A DNA stretch of 50,584 nt from Acidobacteriota bacterium (GTDB lineage: Bacteria; Acidobacteriota; Blastocatellia; UBA7656), in contig JBFMDH010000017.1 in the NCBI GenBank assembly GCA_040754075.1, positions 1 through 50,584 on the forward strand, read 5' to 3'. Positions 16,709 through 25,591 of this stretch are shown piece by piece (the stretch's first letter is position 1; the number at the start of each line of letters is the position of its first letter). The translations under genes were made by a program, and so were the position numbers. A model generated the notes under the pieces. The model ran no database searches. It was not told where the DNA came from and was given only the letters and a program-made list of their open reading frames with translations.

Positions 16709-17971
16709 CTATTTTTTCTCTTCCGCCGCGATGTAGTTTGTCGTAATCAAGTCGTTATAAGTTTGATAACGCCCTTCGTCAAAATCTTTCAGAAAAACCT
16801 TCATCAATTGCAGCAAGGTTGTCAAACGATGCCCCGGAATGTGCGCCGGATGGGCATTGCGTCCTGCCGCGGCGCGAATGAACAAGCTTTTTTCGGTCAT
16901 CGGCAATTTGCGCACATTTTCTGCAAAGGCTGCAAACGAACTGCTGCCGAAAAGATATTGCTCGACATTCGAGGTATAAAATGCAGTGACCGTAAATCCG
17001 TTTTTACGCAGGTAATCGCCAACCGCGACAATCGCTTTTTTGCCGCCGAAATCACCGACCACCGGAATGATCAGATTTTTGCGATGCATATCGCGCACAA
17101 AGTTAAAATCATCCGTAGTGGCGAGGAAATTGCCTTGCTTACCATTTAAATCGGTTCCGGCAATGATTTCCCTAAAGGTCGGGAAATAATTATTTCCCCA
17201 GGTTCCTTCGACGCGATAGGAAATATCCAATCCATCGGCGCGAAAACTTTTATACACATAATCAAGACTGTGCTGGTCTTCTTCGGAAAGCGGGAACTGA
17301 AAATCTTCCTGAATGGTTTTACGAACCGCCGCGAGATTCGCTTCATAGGTTTTATCGTCTGCGGCTGCCTGGCTGAAAAAATTCAACAAATCATTGATCG
17401 GCACATCTGCCGCCGGAGCTTTTTCTTTCGGCAACGGTTTACTGAATAATCGCGACAGAAATTGCGGGCGGGTCGGCGACAGATGAAAAATCGCTTTGTA
17501 CATCAAGTGCTGAATAATCGCCTGACGACGAATATCGATTAAAAATGCGATGCGCGGGCGGATTTTGGCGATGTAGGTGAAATTCTGTTCGGGACCGACG
17601 CCAAGATATGCGCCCCCGGTTGCGCCCAACTGTTTCAATTTATCAACGATGTGCAGGTATGAGGTTTCATTCGAGGTAAAATTGTCCGAGCGAAAATAAC
17701 CGCCTTCTTCGGAAAGTTCACGAACCAGCCGGGAAAATTCGGCGGCGCTCAAACTCTCAGGTTGTTTTACCGGTGTCGCACTGGTTACCGGCGCAGTTTG
17801 TGGTTTCGTAGCGGTTTGTCCAAAGGTGTTTAATGAGGCATTAAACAGCAACAAAAATAGGATTGCCGCAAGGCACACGGGGCTTGCGACAATCCGATCA
17901 TTGCTTACCAGTTTCCGGTTTATCAATCGAACTTTTCTCAACAAGGACATCATATCGACCATGAAATTCAT
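16709..17971 (-). CDS. LIC_10091-like conserved protein of unknown function
   Basis: A 420-residue protein with an N-terminal membrane anchor or signal (PVCLAAILFLLLFNASLNTFGQ, about 32-53) after an unusually long basic lead. The body contains EFSRLVRELSEEGGYFRSDNFTSNETSYLHIV, GGAYLGVGPEQNFTYIAKIRPRIAFLIDIRRQAI and FYTSNVEQYLF. This agrees with a family sometimes labelled LIC_10091, which has a methyltransferase-like core, recalled from memory and not searched. GVGPEQNF and IDIRRQA sit where a SAM-binding loop and strand-2 acid would lie. No substrate is known. The ATG has GGAG eight bases upstream. It is followed by a 200-base gap before the propeller gene, so co-transcription is uncertain. 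Confidence 0.65.
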   Translation of the reverse strand: MNFMVDMMSLLRKVRLINRKLVSNDRIVASPVCLAAILFLLLFNASLNTFGQTATKPQTAPVTSATPVKQPESLSAAEFSRLVRELSEEGGYFRSDNFTSNETSYLHIVDKLKQLGATGGAYLGVGPEQNFTYIAKIRPRIAFLIDIRRQAIIQHLMYKAIFHLSPTRPQFLSRLFSKPLPKEKAPAADVPINDLLNFFSQAAADDKTYEANLAAVRKTIQEDFQFPLSEEDQHSLDYVYKSFRADGLDISYRVEGTWGNNYFPTFREIIAGTDLNGKQGNFLATTDDFNFVRDMHRKNLIIPVVGDFGGKKAIVAVGDYLRKNGFTVTAFYTSNVEQYLFGSSSFAAFAENVRKLPMTEKSLFIRAAAGRNAHPAHIPGHRLTTLLQLMKVFLKDFDEGRYQTYNDLITTNYIAAEEKK

Positions 17972-18385
17972 ACCAACATCTCCATCGTTTCAAGGTTTCC
18001 ACTGGATTTAAAATTGCCGGGTTGATGAATTTAGTCTAGCAGAATTTTTCTACGCTGGCTTTCCTTTATCCAACAAAATAACCCAAGGAAGCGAATGCTG
18101 AAAATTAATTCACAACCGTGGGGTCATCAGTAATTGCGAATCCTTACCCGAAACAACTCCAACAAGAATTTGTTGATGAGTTTTCGGACGAATTAAATCT
18201 CAACGAGGATTCAACGGGGTTGCATCGGCTCCACGAGCCGGTTTTATCGTCAATGTCTGATACGGAAAATCATTGTGCTACTACTCAAGAGTTGAAAACA
18301 AAATTCTGTCAACCCCAAATACCTTATAAAAATTTTTAATCAGTCTTTCACCGCTTCACCTTCACACCCTTTCACCTGTTCATGC
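17972..18385. other. Intergenic region with TTCAC-rich tract and no supported gene
   Basis: A 414-base gap between two minus-strand genes. A GTG-started frame of 73 codons at 18118-18339 on the plus strand is acidic and hydrophilic but has no ribosome binding site or recognisable similarity. At 18346-18376 TTCAC occurs four times with irregular spacing, similar in style to the other short-repeat tracts. It lies just after the stop of the MHS transporter gene. Confidence 0.4.
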
Positions 18386-19930
18386 CTAAGCTGGACCTTC
18401 CATATCGCTGGTCACATGGTCAGGCAAATCGGTTTCCAGTTCTCTCCAGATGAGCACGCTACGAGTCTCTTTCAACAATAGCGAACCAACAATAAACGTT
18501 ATTGCGGCAACTGCTATCGGGTAATAAAGCCCTGCATAGATGTTGCCGGTTTCAGCAACGATGGTCAGCCCGATGAGCGGCAACAGTCCGCCGAATACAC
18601 CATTGCCGATGTGGTAAGGCAGAGACAATGCCGTATAACGAATTTTTGCGGGAAAGGCTTCGACCAGGTATGCCGCAATCGGCCCGTAAACCAGGGTCAC
18701 AAAAATCACTTGAACGAATACCAGTAATATTAATTTCCAGGCAATCGGATTGCTGATGAAATCGCTGAAGTTTGTATAAATCAACACCTCTTTTGCGGTT
18801 TGCAACACACCATCAACAGAGGTTTGCGGTTCAAGGGTAATCGCGCCGGTGATCGCGTTGGTTTGCGAAGTCGCGGTCACCACATTTGAACCGGCGACCG
18901 ATTGCATGGCTTTATAAATCGGCAGGTAAAACACGGCTGCCAGGAAACAGCCAAGCATCATAATTTTTTTGCGACCGATGCGGTCAGAGAGCGCCCCTGC
19001 GAAAACAAAAAACGGCATCCCTAAAAGCAACGCCATCGCCACAATGTAATTTGCCGACGTGGCGTTGACTTTCAAAATCGTCTGCAAATAAAAGAGCGCG
19101 TAAAATTGCCCGGTGTACCAGACGACGCCTTGCCCGGCGGTTGCGCCAAAGAGCGACACCAGCACGCGATGCAGGTTGTCCCAATGGGTGAAGGCTTCCT
19201 TGAGCGGTTTTGCCGAAGTCATTCCCGCGCCTTTGATATGTTGAAAAATCGGCGACTCTTTCATGCGCAAGCGAATGTAAAGCGATACGCCAACCAGAAA
19301 AATCGAAATCAAAAACGGAATGCGCCAGCCCCATTCGTTGAACGCTGCTTTGCTCATCAGATTTTGCACAATCAGAATCACCGCAAGCGAAACGAAGAGT
19401 CCAAGGGTTGCGGTGATTTGAATAAAGCTCGTATAAAAACCGCGTTTGCCATCGGGCACATGCTCTGCGACATAGACCGCCGCGCCGCCATATTCGCCGC
19501 CAAGCGCCAAGCCTTGCAATATCCGTATGAGTAAAAGCGCGACAGGCGCGGCAAGACCAATGCTGTTATAGGTCGGCAAAAAGCCGATAATCGCGGTTGC
19601 GCCGCCCATAATTAAAAGCGTCACTAAAAAAGCGTATTTGCGCCCGACTAAGTCTCCGATGCGACCGAAAAAGAGCGCCCCAAACGGGCGCACCACAAAC
19701 CCAACCGCAAAGGTCGAAAGATACGCGATGAGCGCCAGCGTTTCGTTGCCCGTGGGATAAAAGAGCGGCGAGATAACCGTAGCGAGGCTTCCGAAAATAT
19801 AGAAATCATACCACTCAATCATGGTGCCGACCGCCGAAGCCGAAATCACTTGCCAGATTTTATAATCGCCGTTGGTGGCAGTGGTGGTCTTAGGTGAAGC
19901 ATTCAACTGCGCAACAGGGTCTTTAAACAT
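18386..19930 (-). CDS. MHS-family major facilitator transporter
   Basis: About 514 residues with 12 predicted membrane spans and the metabolite:H+ symporter signature. These include GTMIEWYDFYIFGSLA near residues 38-53, the loop 2-3 motif GRIGDLVGRKYAF and a long loop before span 7. Members carry shikimate, proline/betaine, citrate or other organic acids with protons; the substrate here cannot be told. An unusually long segment between spans 9 and 10 (VTATSQTNAITGAITLEP) looks like an extracytoplasmic loop extension. The start is set at the ATG at 19930, which has GAGG upstream (GAGGAAAAAAACAAA), rather than 19969. Flanked by unrelated single genes, so it is probably transcribed alone. Confidence 0.9.
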   Translation of the reverse strand: MFKDPVAQLNASPKTTTATNGDYKIWQVISASAVGTMIEWYDFYIFGSLATVISPLFYPTGNETLALIAYLSTFAVGFVVRPFGALFFGRIGDLVGRKYAFLVTLLIMGGATAIIGFLPTYNSIGLAAPVALLLIRILQGLALGGEYGGAAVYVAEHVPDGKRGFYTSFIQITATLGLFVSLAVILIVQNLMSKAAFNEWGWRIPFLISIFLVGVSLYIRLRMKESPIFQHIKGAGMTSAKPLKEAFTHWDNLHRVLVSLFGATAGQGVVWYTGQFYALFYLQTILKVNATSANYIVAMALLLGMPFFVFAGALSDRIGRKKIMMLGCFLAAVFYLPIYKAMQSVAGSNVVTATSQTNAITGAITLEPQTSVDGVLQTAKEVLIYTNFSDFISNPIAWKLILLVFVQVIFVTLVYGPIAAYLVEAFPAKIRYTALSLPYHIGNGVFGGLLPLIGLTIVAETGNIYAGLYYPIAVAAITFIVGSLLLKETRSVLIWRELETDLPDHVTSDMEGPA

Positions 19931-20003
19931 TTTGTTTTTTTCCTCAACGAAGGATTTGATTTTCTGCAAAAGGTGAAAACTATTTTTTTGAAAAGCAAGC
20001 GAA

Positions 20004-21458
20004 TTACTTTCGCGTTTTGAATTTCACCGTGTAGGGCTGCAACGGATAGCCGTCTCTGGTTTTGAACGCGATCCCGGTGAGCGCAAATTCATATTGCCAA
20101 TCGGGTTTCAATTGCATCTCGACGGTAAACGTCGTGCCCGTTTCGTTATAGCCGACGACTTTGGTAATCGGGAAGTGTTCGCGTCCGCCTTCGCCGAAAT
20201 TAATTGACACGCCGCCTTTCGGGTCGAGCGGTTTATCAAAGGTAAAGGTCAATCGGGTAATCGTCGGGTCAACATCCTGCGCGCCGTTTGCGAATGGCGC
20301 AAGGCTGGCAACGCGCGGCGTCAGGTCTTCAAAATTTTTGGCATCAAGGGTTATGCGTTTGGCGTAATCGTTGAAATAACCAATGACCATCGGCATAAAC
20401 GAACGAAAAGTCGGGTAACTCGCGCGGTTGTTTTCATACGCGCCAAGCAAGGCAAACAACTCGCTCATCCACAAGAATCCGATATTGCGTTGTTGAATGA
20501 CCTCTTTATTTGCCGATTCTTGCTCGTGTTCAAAGAGGTAACGCGCCACGGCGGCACGCACCAGCGATTCAAGCATCATTACCTGCCAGTTACCATAGGC
20601 AAGCTTTTGCATTTTCTCTCGAACCGGCGGATAAATTTTTTCTCCGGCATTTTTCAAAGCGGCTTCGTTGGCATAAACCAGATGGTTGATGAATGAGTGA
20701 TTGAATTCGTGAATGATGGTCGAAAGCAATCGCTCGTTGTAAAGCGGCATTCCCTCTTTATCCATCTGCCAGGTGCCGATGATGGCATAGAGGTCTTCTT
20801 CGCCTTTCGGATGCACAACTTTCGGACCGTAATTGCCGCCGCCGTTTAACAATCCAATGTAGAGGTTAAAGGTGCCGCCTGGCACTTCGCCGTAAAAACG
20901 TTTATACCAATCGAAATCCACCTTGTTTAAGAGTTGTTGAAAGCGCTGCTCGGCGGTGTTGTATAACTCACTGTGGGCTTTGAAAAAATTTTCGCAATCG
21001 GCATCTTTGTAAAACTGCCGCAATAGCCTGGTGAACTCCTCGGCGTCGGCTTTGCCCCAGCGTCTATCGGGAATTTTGTCTGTGAAGGCAACACGAGGCG
21101 CAAGTTCCGGTGGCGGGCTGAGATGCACAGCCATATTCATGACGGCATCAAACCCGACGCCGTTTTGCTGTCGCACTTTCAACATCTGCTGAACGACGGC
21201 GTGTTGTTTGTATTTCGCGAAATGCCGGTTGACTTCATCAACATAGAGTTTGAAATCATTGCCACTGTACTCTTCAAACTCAGCGAGCCGCGCAACGATG
21301 CTCAAGAGTTCGACGCGGCGGTCAACTTTCGGAGCGATAAAAAATGGTTTTTGTCGAACTGGTTTTGCGATTTGCACAGGTCGAGATTCCGCCGGATTGC
21401 ACAAAACAAGCAGTGAGACCAAAGATAAAATAACCGCTGAAATTTTTATTCTCATCAT
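20004..21458 (-). CDS. Secreted DUF4932 protein, putative metalloprotease with Ig-like end
   Basis: About 484 residues: a signal peptide (KISAVILSLVSLLVLCNPAES), a large DUF4932-type domain with the HExxH-like site HEFNHSF in STIIHEFNHSFINHL at about residue 240, and a C-terminal Ig-like module (DVDPTITRLTFTFDKPLDPKGG...YPLQPYTVKFKTRK, about 390-484) similar to Big_5 domains. HEFNH reads as a zinc-binding HExxH with a downstream acidic ligand still to be located. The family is described as of unknown function with peptidase-like features, so protease activity is inference. The ATG at 21458 or 21455 is likely, without a strong ribosome binding site; a TTG at 21470 is the longest option. Precedes the MHS gene with 73 bases between them. 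Confidence 0.8.
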   Translation of the reverse strand: MMRIKISAVILSLVSLLVLCNPAESRPVQIAKPVRQKPFFIAPKVDRRVELLSIVARLAEFEEYSGNDFKLYVDEVNRHFAKYKQHAVVQQMLKVRQQNGVGFDAVMNMAVHLSPPPELAPRVAFTDKIPDRRWGKADAEEFTRLLRQFYKDADCENFFKAHSELYNTAEQRFQQLLNKVDFDWYKRFYGEVPGGTFNLYIGLLNGGGNYGPKVVHPKGEEDLYAIIGTWQMDKEGMPLYNERLLSTIIHEFNHSFINHLVYANEAALKNAGEKIYPPVREKMQKLAYGNWQVMMLESLVRAAVARYLFEHEQESANKEVIQQRNIGFLWMSELFALLGAYENNRASYPTFRSFMPMVIGYFNDYAKRITLDAKNFEDLTPRVASLAPFANGAQDVDPTITRLTFTFDKPLDPKGGVSINFGEGGREHFPITKVVGYNETGTTFTVEMQLKPDWQYEFALTGIAFKTRDGYPLQPYTVKFKTRK

Positions 21459-21561
21459 GTTTAGAAGCAATTGGTGGGAGGAAGTCAGGCTCTGGTTTTA
21501 CTCAGAGCCTGAAAGAAGTTTTGGTTGACAAGCTTAAAAATGATCCGGGCTTTATCAATTT

Positions 21562-22563
21562 TTATTTGATAAATTCGCGAATGTATTGATTGACGAGTTG
21601 CGGTTTTTCGTGAATCACCCAGTGCGTGCCTTCGGGTATGCGTTTGATGGTGAGTTGCGGAACGAATTTATCCAGACCGTCGAGATTGCCGGTAAGCAAC
21701 GCGGCATCCTTTTCGCCCCAGATGACCAGGGTCGGCACGTTCACCATTAACGAATTCATGCCTGATGCAAAATTGGCTTCGCTCTTTTGTCCTTCAGCCG
21801 GAGGGCCAACTCTGGCGGCGCGATAATAATTCAAACCGCCAGTGAGCGCGCCGGGTTGCGACCAGGCTTCGATATACATCTTTTTATCTTCTTCGTTGAA
21901 GACGCCGGTTTTGAGTCCTTCGCCTAAAACGATGTTGACCAACATTGCATAGTTATTCGCCGACAGCGTTTTCTCTGCATCAGGACCGCGAAACCACAAC
22001 ATATAACCGCTGGCTTTTTGTTGGGCGGGATTTTGCGCCAGTTCGCGGGCAAAGACACCCGGATGCGGCGCGTTGATGATGACGAGTTTTTCCAAATTTT
22101 CAGGATGCGCAATCGCAAATGCCCAGGCAATGGCTCCACCCCAATCGTGCGCAACCAATATAAATTTCCGGTGTCCGAGTTTTTCGGCAAGCAGGCGCAG
22201 GTCTTCGACCATGTATTTGACTTGATATTTTTCAAGCTCCGCAGGTTTTTCCGATAAATTGTAACCGCGCATATCGGGGGCTACGGCGGTGTAATCTTTG
22301 CCGAAGTCTTCGAGTTGATTTTTGTATTCGTACCAGAATTCGGGAAAGCCGTGAACGAACATCACCAGTTTTTTGCCTTCACCGGCTTTCACATAATGCA
22401 ATTTGACGCCGTTGACTTCGGCGTATTGGTGCTTGAACATAACCTTTTTTGCTCCGTTCTTTTTGTCTTTCGCGCCGTCGGCATACGCCGAGAGCATCAA
22501 AGTGCCGACGACCAGACAGCTTGTCAGCAAACGAAAAATCCAGGGTGCGGTTTTGGTTTTCAT
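21562..22563 (-). CDS. Exported epoxide-hydrolase-like alpha/beta hydrolase
   Basis: 333 residues with a signal peptide (IFRLLTSCLVVGTLMLSAYA). The oxyanion motif HGFPEFWYEY lies near 70. The nucleophile elbow VAHDWGGAIAWAFA has Asp in place of Ser, as in epoxide hydrolases and haloalkane dehalogenases. A second acid is in WGEKDAAL and the catalytic His in EGTHWVIHEKP. The cap has NYYRAA, whose Tyr could be an epoxide-activating residue, favouring epoxide hydrolase over dehalogenase. It would act in the periplasm on small hydrophobic substrates. The ATG at 22563 follows GAGATG-type purines. Stands 91 bases upstream of the DUF4932 gene on the same strand. Confidence 0.9.
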   Translation of the reverse strand: MKTKTAPWIFRLLTSCLVVGTLMLSAYADGAKDKKNGAKKVMFKHQYAEVNGVKLHYVKAGEGKKLVMFVHGFPEFWYEYKNQLEDFGKDYTAVAPDMRGYNLSEKPAELEKYQVKYMVEDLRLLAEKLGHRKFILVAHDWGGAIAWAFAIAHPENLEKLVIINAPHPGVFARELAQNPAQQKASGYMLWFRGPDAEKTLSANNYAMLVNIVLGEGLKTGVFNEEDKKMYIEAWSQPGALTGGLNYYRAARVGPPAEGQKSEANFASGMNSLMVNVPTLVIWGEKDAALLTGNLDGLDKFVPQLTIKRIPEGTHWVIHEKPQLVNQYIREFIK

Positions 22564-22726
22564 AAGCGTTGCATCTCTTTCAATCGGGGATTTGAGTTGA
22601 GCGCGGGCATAAGACTCACACTCAACAAATAGAACTTTTTAACAGGTCTCTTCGATAATCTGTGAGAAGAAATCCTTGCGCTCATCGTTGAAGTGAGGCG
22701 CAATCAAAGCCCGTTCCTCAACGGAT

Positions 22727-23011
22727 TCATTTCTTCTTTTTCGGTAGCGGGTTGAGATGTTGTTTCGGCGGACCTTCGTAAACCGCCTGGCAGCGTTGAC
22801 AACGATGCAGGACATTACCCGCTGCGGCTTTGGCTAAATCCTCTTTTGAAGCCGTGAACCATTGTTTGATATGCCCTAAACAATTTTCGCCTTTTTCGTT
22901 TTTCACTGTACACACCGTCTGTCCGGGAAGCAGCGGCAGGTACGCGCCGGTTTTTTCCGTCGGCGGTTGAATGAATCTCGATTTAATGTCAGGAATTCCC
23001 GTTGAACTCAT
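22727..23011 (-). CDS. Small unknown protein with putative zinc ribbon
   Basis: 94 residues, not recognised. Four cysteines are arranged as C34 (TVCTVKNEKGENC) and C43, then CQRC near 72-75, a spacing that would fit a zinc ribbon. The C-terminus is basic (PLPKKKK) and the N-terminus proline-rich. There is no signal peptide. The ATG has GGAG eight bases upstream, which supports a real gene. It follows the terminator-like hairpin after the propeller gene, so it is likely transcribed alone. Confidence 0.7.
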   Translation of the reverse strand: MSSTGIPDIKSRFIQPPTEKTGAYLPLLPGQTVCTVKNEKGENCLGHIKQWFTASKEDLAKAAAGNVLHRCQRCQAVYEGPPKQHLNPLPKKKK

Positions 23012-23142
23012 GATCGTCGCTCCAATGAAAAGAAATTTTGCGAGGCAATGTTAAGTGAAGCACGAGGCAGCGGTCAATGTGCGCGCCCAGAATCGCTTCG
23101 CGTAAAATGATTAAACCAGGCGAATCCGCTACTTCAAGCCCC

Positions 23143-23166
23143 TATGTCATCCTGACAGATGACATA
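23143..23166. repeat. Perfect 9-base hairpin TATGTCATC / GATGACATA
   Basis: Stem 23143-23151 with 23158-23166 and a 6-base loop CTGACA. It sits 16 bases from a second hairpin at 23183-23210 and 130 bases upstream of the small zinc-ribbon gene. It may be part of a double terminator or an operator. Confidence 0.55.
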
Positions 23167-23182
23167 AAAACCTGAAGAACAT

Positions 23183-23210
23183 AAAAGGTTCACCCGGTAG
23201 TGAACCTTTT
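23183..23210 (-). terminator. Terminator hairpin after propeller copy 2
   Basis: AAAAGGTTCA and TGAACCTTTT form a perfect 10-base stem with an 8-base loop. On the minus strand the stem ends in TTTT and is followed by ATGTT, giving a short U-run. It lies about 50 bases after the stop of the propeller gene at 23262-24602. Confidence 0.8.
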
Positions 23211-23261
23211 GTCATTTGTGATTATCAACGGCTTGGCAATGGTGAATTGCCTTCAGGGGCA

Positions 23262-24602
23262 TCAGCTTTTCTTTTTGGCGATGCGATAGAGTTTCGACGC
23301 GGTGCGAATGATTAAACTGCCGCGCGCGATTGCCGGTGTCGCCATGCAAAACTCTTCCAATGAATTTTTGCCGATGACTTTGAATTCGTTGCCCGCTTGA
23401 ATGACGAAGGTATCGCCGTCTTCGCTCAAGGCAAAAATCTTTCCGTTATAAGCCCACGGTGAAGAGGTGAAGGCAGTGGTAGCCGGGTCGATGCGTTGTT
23501 TGCCGTAAATCTCTTTGCCGGTTTTGGCATCGTGGGCGGTGAAAAAGCCCCGGTCATAGAGCGTGTAATAGTTATCGCCGTAAATGATTGGCGAGGGGTT
23601 GTAGGGCCCGGCTTGCGGTTGATACCAGGTGATGAATTGATTTGCAGTCTCGCCTTTTTTAAGCGAGATGTCACCGCTTGCGCCTGCGCGAATCGCATAA
23701 ACCGGGCGATGCTGGTCGCCGACGTAACCTGATGCAATGTAAAGCAGTCCGAATTTTGAAAACGGCGTCGGGATGGCAATCGACGACATACCGGAAAATT
23801 CCCAGAGCACTTTACCGTTCAAATCATAAGCGCGCACGCGGTCAGTGCCGGAAGTGACGAGTTCGGTGCGCTGCTCATTTTCCCAGATGTAAGGCGTCGC
23901 CCAGTTGGTGCCTTCCTGTCTTGCGGCTCGCCAGATTTCTTCACCGGTCTTTTTGTTCAAGGCAACGATGAACGATTGTTCGTCGTTGTCGTTGACGATG
24001 TAGACGCGGTCTTTGTAAACCACCGGCGAAGCCGCCGTGCCCCAGCCGTAACGGGTTTTAAAAGCGCCGAATTTTTTCGACCACAACGGTTTGCCTTTCA
24101 TATCGAAAACAAAAAGCCCGACGTTGCCGAAATAGGCATAGACACGTTCGCCGTCGGTCACAGGGGTTTCCGACGCATAAGAATTTTTCAAGTGGCGCGA
24201 TTGTTTGGCTTCGGGGATGGCTTTAAAAACTTCGCGTTCCCATTTGATTTTGCCGGTGTTGAAATCCACAGCGTAAACCGCCCAGCGATGTTCGGCTTTC
24301 GACGCCGGGCGTTCGCCGCCGAAATAAAGCCCTTTTTTCGGCTTCTCTTCATCGCTTGCCGAAATCACCGAAGTTAAGAATATCGAATCGCCAAACACCA
24401 CAGGCGAACTCCATCCGGTTCCCGATATATCAGTTTTCCAGACGACGTTTTCCGTCGCGCTCCATTTATCGGGCAGATTCGGGTCATCGGTTGCCACCCC
24501 AAGCGAACCCGCGCCGCGAAACTGCGTCCAGTTGGTTTGAGCAAAAACCGGATTGATAAAAAGCAAAATCAACAACATCGCCAAATGAGTTTTTATATGC
24601 AT
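23262..24602 (-). CDS. Secreted PQQ-like beta-propeller protein (copy 2)
   Basis: 446 residues with a signal peptide (HLAMLLILLFINPVFA), the NWTQFRGAGSLG opening and blades GKIKWEREV, GKPLWSKKFG, GEEIWRAARQEG and GKVLWEFSG. Same family and length as the three other copies in the window. FDMKGKPLWSKKFG matches YCFDMNGKLIWEKDLG of copy 1. The conserved last blade (MATPAIARGSLIIRTASKLYRI) closes the propeller. Role unknown: either an outer-membrane assembly scaffold like BamB or a redox quinoprotein. ATG at 24602 with GGACAAGAAG upstream. Confidence 0.9.
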   Translation of the reverse strand: MHIKTHLAMLLILLFINPVFAQTNWTQFRGAGSLGVATDDPNLPDKWSATENVVWKTDISGTGWSSPVVFGDSIFLTSVISASDEEKPKKGLYFGGERPASKAEHRWAVYAVDFNTGKIKWEREVFKAIPEAKQSRHLKNSYASETPVTDGERVYAYFGNVGLFVFDMKGKPLWSKKFGAFKTRYGWGTAASPVVYKDRVYIVNDNDEQSFIVALNKKTGEEIWRAARQEGTNWATPYIWENEQRTELVTSGTDRVRAYDLNGKVLWEFSGMSSIAIPTPFSKFGLLYIASGYVGDQHRPVYAIRAGASGDISLKKGETANQFITWYQPQAGPYNPSPIIYGDNYYTLYDRGFFTAHDAKTGKEIYGKQRIDPATTAFTSSPWAYNGKIFALSEDGDTFVIQAGNEFKVIGKNSLEEFCMATPAIARGSLIIRTASKLYRIAKKKS

Positions 24603-24718
24603 CTTCTTGTCCCTTTAATTGTTAATTTGGAAATCAAACGGTGGTTCTCTTTCAAATCGAAAAACGCTTTAAAAGAAAGCATAAGTTGTCTCAAGCAATT
24701 TGCCGGGTGTTGATTCAA

Positions 24719-25126
24719 TTAACCCGTGTACGGACTCAGATAAATCGCTTCATCGTAATCAACGATGGCAAGTCGCACCAGTCGAAGCCATCCTTGCCTA
24801 CCTAAAAGATTGCGCGGCAAATTTTCAAATTCGGAAAAATAGACAATAGTTTGGAAACTGAGTCCCAGCGTTTCCAATGTGACTTCGTGCCCATAAGCCA
24901 GCATACTGCCCGCAATCGTCGTGAGCGATAAAGGAATGCCGGATTCAATATCAATTCCCAAATCTTCACCGGCGTCTCGCGTATAAAGACAAACTTGCGC
25001 GCCGGTATCTATCTTTGCATCAACGGAAACAAAATGTCGACCAAGCCGCAAAGCCGTTGGTATAGTGATTCCACTCTCCAGAGATTTATAAACGTAACGC
25101 TCAGCAAATGTGAGTTGAAATGGCAT
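24719..25126 (-). CDS. Retropepsin-like aspartic protease
   Basis: 135 residues. KIDTGAQVCLY (Asp at 40) is the DTGA active site of clan AA aspartic proteases. TTIAGSMLAYGHEV and NLLGRQGWL supply the flap-like and ILG-like C-terminal elements. Length fits a single retropepsin-like domain that acts as a homodimer. No signal peptide, so cytoplasmic. The gene follows a DUF5678-type gene by 23 bases. Such neighbouring pairs are, from memory, also frequent in cyanobacteria, where the function is unknown. Only a distant AGG precedes the ATG, so translation may depend on coupling to the gene upstream. Confidence 0.85.
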   Translation of the reverse strand: MPFQLTFAERYVYKSLESGITIPTALRLGRHFVSVDAKIDTGAQVCLYTRDAGEDLGIDIESGIPLSLTTIAGSMLAYGHEVTLETLGLSFQTIVYFSEFENLPRNLLGRQGWLRLVRLAIVDYDEAIYLSPYTG

Positions 25127-25149
25127 ACAGATTCAAAACCTGAAAAGGA

Positions 25150-25530
25150 TTACCACAACACAAATGGCGGCGCATCGGGCGGTTCGACAAAAATCATCAA
25201 TGCATCAGGAACCCCTTTTTGTCGCGCTGTTTCAATGACTTCTTTGAACTTTTTGCCATGTGCAAGCAAATTATCATCATCCAACGCTACCCATTGATGC
25301 AAATATTCCTGACGGTGCGCTCGTAACCACTCGTATTCTTTGGTGCGGTCTTTGGGAGGCGCAGTGTAGCCGAGAAATCGCGGCACTGGAAGTTTATTGG
25401 GCGTCGGTTCTGAAGTTGCTTGTTCCAGCCGCTGCAATTTTTCGTCCACCACTTGACGCAATTGACGCAAGCTTTCCTGATTCAAGGCATCAATCTCAGC
25501 AATAACTTTTTCGAGCGTCACTTCAGACAT
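25150..25530 (-). CDS. DUF5678-type small protein paired with the protease
   Basis: 126 residues. The N-terminal half is a charged helical region (LEKVIAEIDALNQESLRQLRQVVDEKLQRLEQ) that could form a coiled coil. The C-terminal half (WLRAHRQEYLHQWVALDDDNLLAHGKKFKEVI, then GVPDALMIFVEPPD) agrees with the DUF5678 pattern of a Trp/Val/Ala/Leu strand, an acidic turn and a basic helix. Start chosen at the ATG at 25530, which has GGAG seven bases upstream; upstream methionines in the frame lack that spacing. The retropepsin-like gene directly downstream suggests it is a partner, regulator or substrate of the protease. Confidence 0.75.
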   Translation of the reverse strand: MSEVTLEKVIAEIDALNQESLRQLRQVVDEKLQRLEQATSEPTPNKLPVPRFLGYTAPPKDRTKEYEWLRAHRQEYLHQWVALDDDNLLAHGKKFKEVIETARQKGVPDALMIFVEPPDAPPFVLW

Positions 25531-25591
25531 AACCATTCTCCTGGTCGCTATCATAGCGTATCGCTCAATTGATTGCGATAACTTGCGCGCC

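Noticed and set aside
18118-18339. A possible 73-residue gene with GTG start.
   Set aside because: No ribosome binding site and no similarity were seen. It could be a decayed or chance frame, so it is described only as part of the gap.
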